Of a stretch of DNA of 64,000 nucleotides, positions 13,101-22,100 are shown in pieces. A program made the position numbers and the translations under genes. Source of the DNA: Blastobasis lacticolella (Eukaryota > Arthropoda > Insecta > Lepidoptera > Blastobasidae); assembly GCA_905147135.1 (NCBI GenBank), contig LR990050.1, positions 16,056,001 to 16,120,000 of the forward strand, read 5' to 3'. Positions within the stretch are counted from its first letter, which is position 1. The number at the start of each line of letters is the position of its first letter. The notes under the pieces are model-generated. The model was not told the DNA's origin and did not search any database. It worked only from the letters and a program-made list of their open reading frames with translations.

Positions 13101-16100
13101 ATTTCCAGGTTTCGACCCCGCTTACGATTTATTCGGGCACTATGCAACTGACGTCTACACCACGGAGGCAGTGAGGGTATGTAGAGCTTTTGCTTTTTCA
13201 AACTTTTCTTTTGCTTTATTATTTTAAAGTTTTATAACCCGCGTCATGAAAGAAGAGACTTGTCAAATGGCAGTGGAGGGGATTTCGCGCAGGTAATCGT
13301 ATACAGCGCAAGTCGAACCACGTGACCCGCCAAGTCTCTTCTTATTTGACACTATAGTTGTACCTTACTCACAACAAATAAGTTAAACATACAATCCTAA
13401 CGGGTCAGTGAGGGGAAATCCGAAACGAAGAGATAGCTTAATTTGTTACAGTTACAGCTTACCATCAGGTAGGCTGTTTGCTCGTATTCACTGCTAATCG
13501 GGGCCCATATATAATAATACCTATATCGGGGATTATCCGACGGCTAGTTTAGGTTAAGTTGCATTATTTTACCAACTTGAAGTATGATGATTGTGTATCC
13601 CAGATAATAAACAGCCACAACAAGAGCCAGCCGTTGTTCCTGACGGTGGCGCACTCGGCCGTGCACTCCGGCAACCCGGCCGAGCCGATCCGCGCGCCCG
13701 ACGCCGGAATCGCGAAGCTCGACCATATCCCAGACTACCAGAGGCGCAAGTTTGGAGGTAAGACCATAGGCTATTAACGATGCTCTTACGGTGAGGGAAA
13801 ACATCGTGATGTAACAGGCGACTGAATGTGTAACAATGATCCAATTTGGTAAGTTTCCTCTGGTAGCAGTGTCAAGAGTCGCTCCATTATAATTATCTGA
13901 TCTGCTAAATCCTGGATCATGGTCAAGGCGGACCCCGGACCCTCGTGCGCGAGAGCACAACCGGGACATTAACGCCAAGATGATTATTATTTTTATTTTA
14001 TCATCATCCGAGCGGTCAATCCCCGGCTTCTGCCAGGGTCTGCTTTCCACCACATGAGCATCCTAACGTCGTAAGCCGTTGGCACTCGCATCCGAATCAG
14101 TGTTGTCAATCCATTGCAGTCGCATCGCTCTTTCATGATACTGGCAGTCACTTATTTCCAACATATCCCTGGGGCTTACGCAACAAGACTATTGTAGTAT
14201 TTGTAAGCCATTAGTTCACAAAGACCATCAGGATTTGGCAGACCAGAAAATTAGATACCGTGGAGCGACTGCCATCTGACCTCCGTGTAGGTACTTTTAG
14301 CTACTTGCTAGTTTCAAATATAAACTGAAAACATAGCGTTGCTTTGCCTAAACAGCATTTAATAGTAGTTTATGCAACTGTCATATAAAAGGGGGTATTA
14401 AAACATTTATCATACGAGGCGTAGCCGAGTATGATAATAGTTTGACACGAGTGTTTTAATACCTAATTATATGCAGTTTCATACACTACTTTATCTACAC
14501 TAATATTTTTATGTTAAAATATCGTACCTATAATTTTCTCAACTTAGCTGGAAGTAAGCTGCGAGTCAGTTCTGTTGTATCTACGTGTCGAGGATATCAA
14601 GCGGCGGGAAATTCACTTAATTACTTTCACATTTATCTATTTATTTGCTTCAAACAAGAAAAAACATTCACAAACACAAATTACAACAATTAGAAAAAAT
14701 ATTCTGTTTAGCGGGAAAATAATTACACAGAATATAAACAGGAAAACATGTTTTATATGACAGTTGCATAAACTACTATTTTAAAATTTTATAGTCTGGC
14801 GTGAAAAAAGTGTATCCTTAAACGACTGTTTTCGAATATGTAATTGGAACATTATGCTATGAGTGTAGATAAAACAATTTAAATTATACAGAAACAATGC
14901 GTGTGTTATTATTTCCATTTTTATCTTCGACCCTTAGGTCAAATACCTATTATGTACTGATTTTTAAATGCGTGATGTTTTGTAGTCTGTAGTTACTTAA
15001 TTAGTGTCGATAGATAAAATTACAGTTTATGAATATTACTCATTTATTGGCAAATGTGCATGTTAAGGAAAAACAAAGAGTGCGGTGACGTGGTGGTGCA
15101 TAAAATAACATCTAGTTACGGTATTATTTTATGCAGCTATTGATCAATCGAACATGAAACACTATATGATCAAACGAACTTCGCGAAGTTCGATCGATAT
15201 TATATGAGTCGCTTCATTCGAAGATATAAGATAATTCACAACGTAGTCCCTTTAGCCTACAAGGTAGCTTCGCACGTTTATTTAAAGTAAAATCGATTTG
15301 TTTTCAATCGATCATTTTTATTTTTTGTCGATCCTACGTATCGATACAGCCAGCCGCCATTTTTACGTCATTCTTTTTAGAGATGCTATGCGAAACTTCC
15401 CCACGCCTGGGAATATGGGCGGGCGGGTGTTATATCTTCGAATGAAGCGACTCATATAATATCGATCGAACTTCGCGAAGTTCGTTTGATCATATATTAT
15501 ATTTCGTCGCTTCATTCTTCAGATATAAGATAATTCACAACGTAGATGTTTGGAGAGGGAAGTTTTGCAAATTTTAAACAAAATATTTATTATTCATACA
15601 TTTTAAACAATGTATTAATTATACGGTATCAACCGTAAATTAAAGATATAACATAATGGACACTGTGGTTAATTCATTATTAAGAAAGCAAACTGGTTTA
15701 ACAAATCGGCCGACATCAGCGATCGGCCTGATATAATATCTGGCGAAAACGCGATGTGCTGGTCCTTGCGGCCACCGCTTTGCGGGCCCCGCCGCGGAGA
15801 CGCCGCCGGCCCCAGCGTCGGACACCGGACGCCGGGCACACCGAGCCACAGCACATGGACCCATGACACACTGCTCTCTGTCATCACCCTGCCAATCCAT
15901 TGGCTAATGGTTTGTCCGTGACTTGTTTATGGTGTGGTTTGCACGACAGAAAGAGATACTTAGTATGTGCCAGTACTGAGTTGCTCGATTCTAATCAGAT
16001 ACTCATCGAGTGTGATGGAAGGGGTTATGCGTAAATTAGGTACGAAAGAGCCCTGGATACTAGCGACCTGACCCTAATGTTGTAACTAATTATGATTTTA

Positions 16101-19100
16101 ATGCTATTTGAGGTGGTATTAATATTATAATCCTTAAAAGTGATAGCGTACTTAGGCACGCTTGGATTGAATTTGAAAGCTCCTTTTAGTGATCGTTTAA
16201 TACGAACATCCTAACTGGGACCAAAATGGGATACGGAGCTGAACGATGATTGTTCAAAGTGTCATACGAAGCATTCGTATTAAAACGATTACTTAAAATG
16301 TTATCACAAATTCGTTAGAATCTTCATATGGATCAGTATTATTCTGCAATCAAAATTGCAAATCGAGAGAAGTGCGGCAAGTGAGAATGCATGAGATTAA
16401 TCGCATCTACTGCGATAGCCTCCGAGTCCTGTTTGCAGGATAAATAGCGCTCACAGTCGGCATTGACGCGAGACATGAAATCGGTAATCTACCGGTACCT
16501 CAGTCATAGTCTGTCTAAAAGTGTGGACTATCTATCGGTAAGCCGAGTCAGAGAGTTTCCACTCTATGTCCTTTACTCTCTTGAGTCCTCGTCAACCTTA
16601 ATATCACATAACGAAATATGCCGCGCTAGATTATTTGCATGAAGGTATTCAATACTTCCTTGACAATTTACATAGCTGATAGCTGTGGTGTTATCTACTC
16701 GTACCAATATATCACAATTATGATCGTACGATGCAACATTTTTAGGTTTAGTAAATCCAGTTAATGGGATACTTGAGTTCACATTGCTTCCAACACCCGT
16801 TGACCCAATCGTCGCCATAGACGGTACCCCAGTCAGTACGATAGCCATAAGTGAAGTTCTCGTTTACATAATGAAGGCCTGCGGGACAATAAAGGGCCAA
16901 TGTTTTGCGCCCATCAATTAAGATCCTCAAAGAACGTAGAACGGGGGGATATTTATGCTAAAGTTTAAGTAGCTATTATATTTTTAAATACATTTTAACA
17001 ATAGATCAAAAATTTTGTGTGCAATCAGCTGTATTGTAGCGCTAGATAAGCTGCTACTGACAGCGCAATAAGTTGAGCGAACTTATATTGTGCAACGGGG
17101 AAGAGACGAAAATATATACACTGATTGTGCTATAATGTCACTTTTCTCCAGTTAAAAAAAATTAAGTGAAATTCTCAAAATTAAAACATATAAACACTAG
17201 AATTTTACACATATTTTTAGGTTGCAAGTTGCGTTTGTTAACGTTGACTATGAATACGAGACATTGAAGTAATCTGGGCCTCGTTAACATTGCTTAGACA
17301 TTCCTCGAAGTCATTGCCAATGCAAATTATATCTTCTAAGTATACTATAGCTATATCGTGCTATAGCACGGATTTTGAGCCTTGAGACCTTAAGAAGGTG
17401 AAGACCTTAGTCGTCACTTTAGTAAACCCTCGCGGGGCAACCGAGATACTAATACAGTAAGGCTGAAAAGTTGTAAATTCTGCCATCGAATTAAAGCTTT
17501 TATGGTTCACAATTTTAAATTTATCATATTTAAAAATGTGTTTCTTGGACTTTATTTTGAAATGATTCTGTGGTCCGATCGTATATCGTATCGGTCGGTA
17601 TAAATTTATTTGTGATTTTAGATTAATGGTGAATCTTTTTTCCCAATCGGTTTAGGTGGCGGGAATATTTTAGATAAAAATTGATTAGGTATGTGGGGCT
17701 GCCGCCTGCCCAATGCAAGGTGTTCGGCTGAACACTAAAATCGTACCCGAATCTACTAACATTTTAATGGACTAGGGGACTCCTTCTTTTTGTCAGGAGC
17801 AAAAAGTTTGGTATTGGTCAGGAGACAGAATACTTGTCTTTACCAGGGGCAACATAGATATTGTGCCACGGACTTATAGAATGGGACTTCTAAACCGTCC
17901 CGAATCAATGCCAACAATTAATTAAAAAATAATTGTACGCGACCAACGTGGCGCACCTGAGTCACTTAGGTGACTATGTAGGTGCGGCTGCGGGCCGGCG
18001 CCGGCGGCTTCCGCGGCGCGGGGAGGCTGCTTGGCCGGCGCTCGCTGCGGATGCCCGGTGACGGCCATTTTCCCGGGCTCGTGTAGGCAGGCAAAGGGTA
18101 TGTCGATGGAGCCAATTCCCACACAGTACTTTCGAATAGCGCTTCGTTTCGGTGAGTGTTACGGACGACACTCAAGGACGCCTTATCGTTAGGCGTTATT
18201 ATTATCAGTTTTATTCTCGATTTCGAGTCCATAAAATAAAGATCGCAAGAGTATGCGGCGAGCGTCACTCAGATATTTGACGGCGATGAATATGGTATTC
18301 TCCTCGTTGGAGTACGTGTTGCGGCGCAGATGACCGCTTACGAAATTTTATTTTTGTGCCTGGGGTAACTTTATGTTTTCCGGCACTAAATAACTCTTAA
18401 GGATATTTTCCTTGTAAGGGAGTCACAATAGACTTGTATTATGTATTTTGTTCCCGTGCTCGGGTTCGTTATGGATATTGGCTTCGAGGACCCGCACCAG
18501 CTGTGGGTCTAACTGTGCGCGGGCGCATCGGACGGCTCCGACGAAGGCTCTTTCGCTACTCTAGCGGCGACGGCAACCTGGGGCAGGTCTGTTGACGCCT
18601 CAGTAGCAAGTAATACCTCTCAGTAATTGCATTCGGAGGTGTGTCGATGTCTAAAACCGCAGACAAATTCATATTATGTCCGTTTTAGAACAAACGAGTT
18701 TACGAACGAGTGGTCGATTACACCCCCTACTTTACTAGTAGGTACTTAATGCCCCACTGTTTAAAGTATTATTCTCATCGTTCATCGAGTGTTCATAATA
18801 TATTAAGGTGTTTGTATTGATCCCCGATCAACGAAAAACCATTCCGAAGATAAAACCACGGATATGTGAAGAATGTGGGTATATCCACAAAATAAATCCG
18901 CACTGCCGATTCTCGATCGACGGTGGCGGGTAGGTAGATGTCATAGACCTCTAAATGATTCTTGATCATCAGCAGGTTGAGACACTTGGGATTATTGCAC
19001 ATTGCCTTCGTGATGGTTCACGACCAACCTCCAGGCTCTGTGTCGATACCGTCGTGTTGGTTCTCGACCAACATCCAGGTGAATAAGCACATTGCCTTCG

Positions 19101-22100
19101 TGATGGTTCACGACCAACCTCCAGGCTCTGTGTCGATACCGTCGTGTTGGTTCTCGACCAACATCCAGGTGAATATGCACATTGCCTTCGTGATGGTTCA
19201 CGACCAACCTCCAGGCTCTGTGTCGATACCGTCGTGTTGGTTCTCGACCAACATCCAGGTGAATATGCACATTGCCTTCGTGATGGTTCACGACCAACCT
19301 CCAGGCTCTGTGTCGATACCGTCGTGTTGGTTCTCGACCAACATCCAGGTGAATATGCACATTGCCTTCGTGATGGTTCACGACCAACCTCCAGGCTTTG
19401 TGTCGATACCGTCGTGTTGGTTCTCGACCAACATCCAGGTGTATAATTTTACCGTCGCGTTGATTCTCGACCAACGTCCAGGTTTTTACCATCGTGTTGA
19501 CTCACGGCCAACCCCCAGGTTTTACTTTGAAGCACTCGATGCATAAATTACACGTATCACATTAAGCGAAAATCGCGTAAAATAGAAACTTACTTAGTTT
19601 TAATCGGAATCTAAAGTATCTAAAAACCTCGATCATCACCAGCTTGAGAAAACTAGATTATTGCATATTGCCTTTGTGATGATTCACGACCAACCCCCAG
19701 GCGGTGTATGCGTAGTTATTTGATATCGTCGTGTTGATTCTCGACCAACCTCCAGATGAAATTTTAATTATATTCATTTTTTATTGTATATACATTAAAG
19801 CTAAATCACCGTCGTGTTGACTCACGGCCAACCCCCCGGTTTTGTATTAATACACTCAATGCATAAATTATAAAAGTAACTACATTCGGCGAAAATATTG
19901 TAGGTACTTACATGAATTTTTATCGGAATCTGAAGTGGAATCCGAGAATATCGCCACTTTGTGACATCGTAGGTTCTTTGCTTTTTCTTTTAAAATACCG
20001 AATCTTGTTTTCGGCGCTGCGTTTCTACTTTTGAAATAAAATTTTAACAATTTGTTGTGCACCACGTGTGCACGATGTGCTCGCTACCTCGCACGAAAAA
20101 GGAATGACGTAAAAATGGCGGCTGGCTGTATCGATACGTAGGATCGACAAAAAATAAAAATGATCGATTGAAAACAAATCGATTTTACTTTAAATAAACG
20201 TGCGAAGCTACCTTGTAGGCTAAAGGGACTACGTTGTGAATTATCTTATATCTGAAGAATGAAGCGACGAAATATAATTTTTAGTAACATTTTGTATAAG
20301 AACAAGCCAGGCATTTGATCATCATCCCACCTGGAGCATGTCTGTCTAGGAACAGCCTATTTACTATAGCTTTCGTTTACTACCGATATTCTGTGCCTTG
20401 AAGGCATCCAGATTACAATGATCGGGGAACACACTCGCAGGCAACGTGTTCCATTCCTTAGCTGTGCGCATTATAATCCTCCTCATCCCAGCGGCCAATC
20501 CCGGCCCCTGTCAGTACGGCCTGCCAGGCTCTTCAATTATACTCAACTATATCATCAATGTCGTTCAATTTCCAGCTGTACTCACGAAACTCGACGAGTC
20601 CGTCGGCAAGGTGGTAGAGGCTCTCTCGAAGCGGGACCTGCTGAACAATTCCGTGATCCTGTTCACCACCGACAACGGCGGGGTTCCCGCCGGATTCAAT
20701 GATAACGCTGGCAGCAATTATCCGCTCAGAGGGGTGAGGGTAGAATCCAGATATTAATTAGGGTGTTTGCGATATCAAAATCTATCAGAGTGCTACTGAG
20801 GCGTCAGGTTTGCTGTCAAAATACTACCGTGCTGTTGGCCAGCCATAACAGTTGTAAAATGACGGATCTTTTCTAGGCAATAACAGGCTCTACCATGGCA
20901 GCAGAACTGACGCCCCAGCGATTTTGAGGCGCATAAATACTTACATAATATTTTACTATTATTAGAGGGACTTTCACTGTGTTCCATGTAGTTATCTGCA
21001 GAGGGGGAATGCAGCAACGACTCCATCTACTGACAGGGGTCGTAAAAGGCGACACATGTCATCTATTTGCCTCTGCAGACTATATATTCCTCCGTAAACC
21101 AGAAAAGTTAAGCAGCATCTTCTGTATTACCTTCGATAGCGCTCGTTGTACTAGCCTGTATCCATCAGCGCAAACTATATTTTACCCCGACGAAAAAAGA
21201 AAAAAGCTAAAGTTTGACGTGTGTATCTGTGTCTGACTGTGACATCGTAAGTCCCGAACGAATGGACCGATTTGGATGCGGTTTACGATTTAGTAGTTTA
21301 GGAAATATTTTATATCAGCTTGTATCATCCCACTGCTGGGTAAAGACCTCCTCCCCCCGGCAGGGATTATCCGACTTTTTCTGTCGATTGGGTTATTTAA
21401 CCTCTCTCCCAACCCAGACGAAGAACACTCTCTGGGAGGGCGGCGTCCGCGGCGCGGCGGCGCTGTGGAGCCCGCTGCTGGCGGCGCGGCCGCGGGTCGC
21501 CTCGCAGCGGGTGCACTTCGTGGACTGGCTGCCCACGCTGCTTTCGGCGGCCGGCGGGGATCCTAGGTGAGCTTCGATTGCCAGTTTGCAGAATTAATAT
21601 AATGTTTTGAACTATCGCGGTTGTGTGATATTACATTTTAAAGGTAAATTCTTAGTTTCCTATTGTATCTTTCTTTACGAGTGGCCGGATATTTAGTCGC
21701 AGTTGCCCCCGTCCGGTCCTGTGACCGTGATGCATGCAACTGCGTCGAAATATCGAGCTCCTCGCAAACAAAGGTACGCGGTAGGAAACCTAGAACATAC
21801 TTTTAAAATTGCGGAATTAGCTGTTCCTAGGTAACAAGCTATAAGGGACGCGCGCTTGTCGCGGGTCTGTCATTCTTGCCTATGGCCTCATGGCCTATCA
21901 TCATCACTCCCAGACCAATACTCCGTTTATGCTAGACATGCCGAGGCGCGCTTTTTTAATATTACAAATATTATTCTACGTTTGTCGAGTTTTTATGTGA
22001 TAAAGACAGAAAATTCTGAAGAAAGTGTTACACGTCTTGAGGTCTTCTTCTGGCTTGGATAATACAAATAAGCCATGTTCTCCTCATACAGTAGCCTACA

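Larger units (their letters stand above)
15496..20281. mobile_element. 4.8-kb inverted-repeat element with internal satellite
   Basis: The left end (about 15500-15545) reads TTCGTCGCTTCATTCTTCAG then ATATAAGATAATTCACAACG. The right end (20226-20276) is its reverse complement (CTACGTTGTGAATTATCTTA, CTGAAGAATGAAGCGACGAA). The element fills most of sulfatase intron 6. Inside are a decayed retroelement RNase H fragment (about 16570-16930, minus strand) and a 90-bp tandem array near the right end. The family is unclear: inverted termini plus a DIRS-like RNase H relic could mean a DIRS-type element, but a DNA transposon with a nested retro-fragment is equally possible. Confidence 0.55.

Noticed and set aside
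12719..13227. Two adjacent open frames (65 and 104 codons) as a separate gene
   Set aside because: The second overlaps the sulfatase exon at 13109-13176 and borrows its coding look; the first is AT-rich with no splice support.
15640..15900. GC-rich 86-codon minus-strand frame
   Set aside because: No domain or start context; the open overlapping frames reflect local GC content inside the 4.8-kb element.
18962..19546. 194-codon plus and 166-codon minus open frames
   Set aside because: Both are by-products of the 90-bp tandem repeat, whose unit is a multiple of three.
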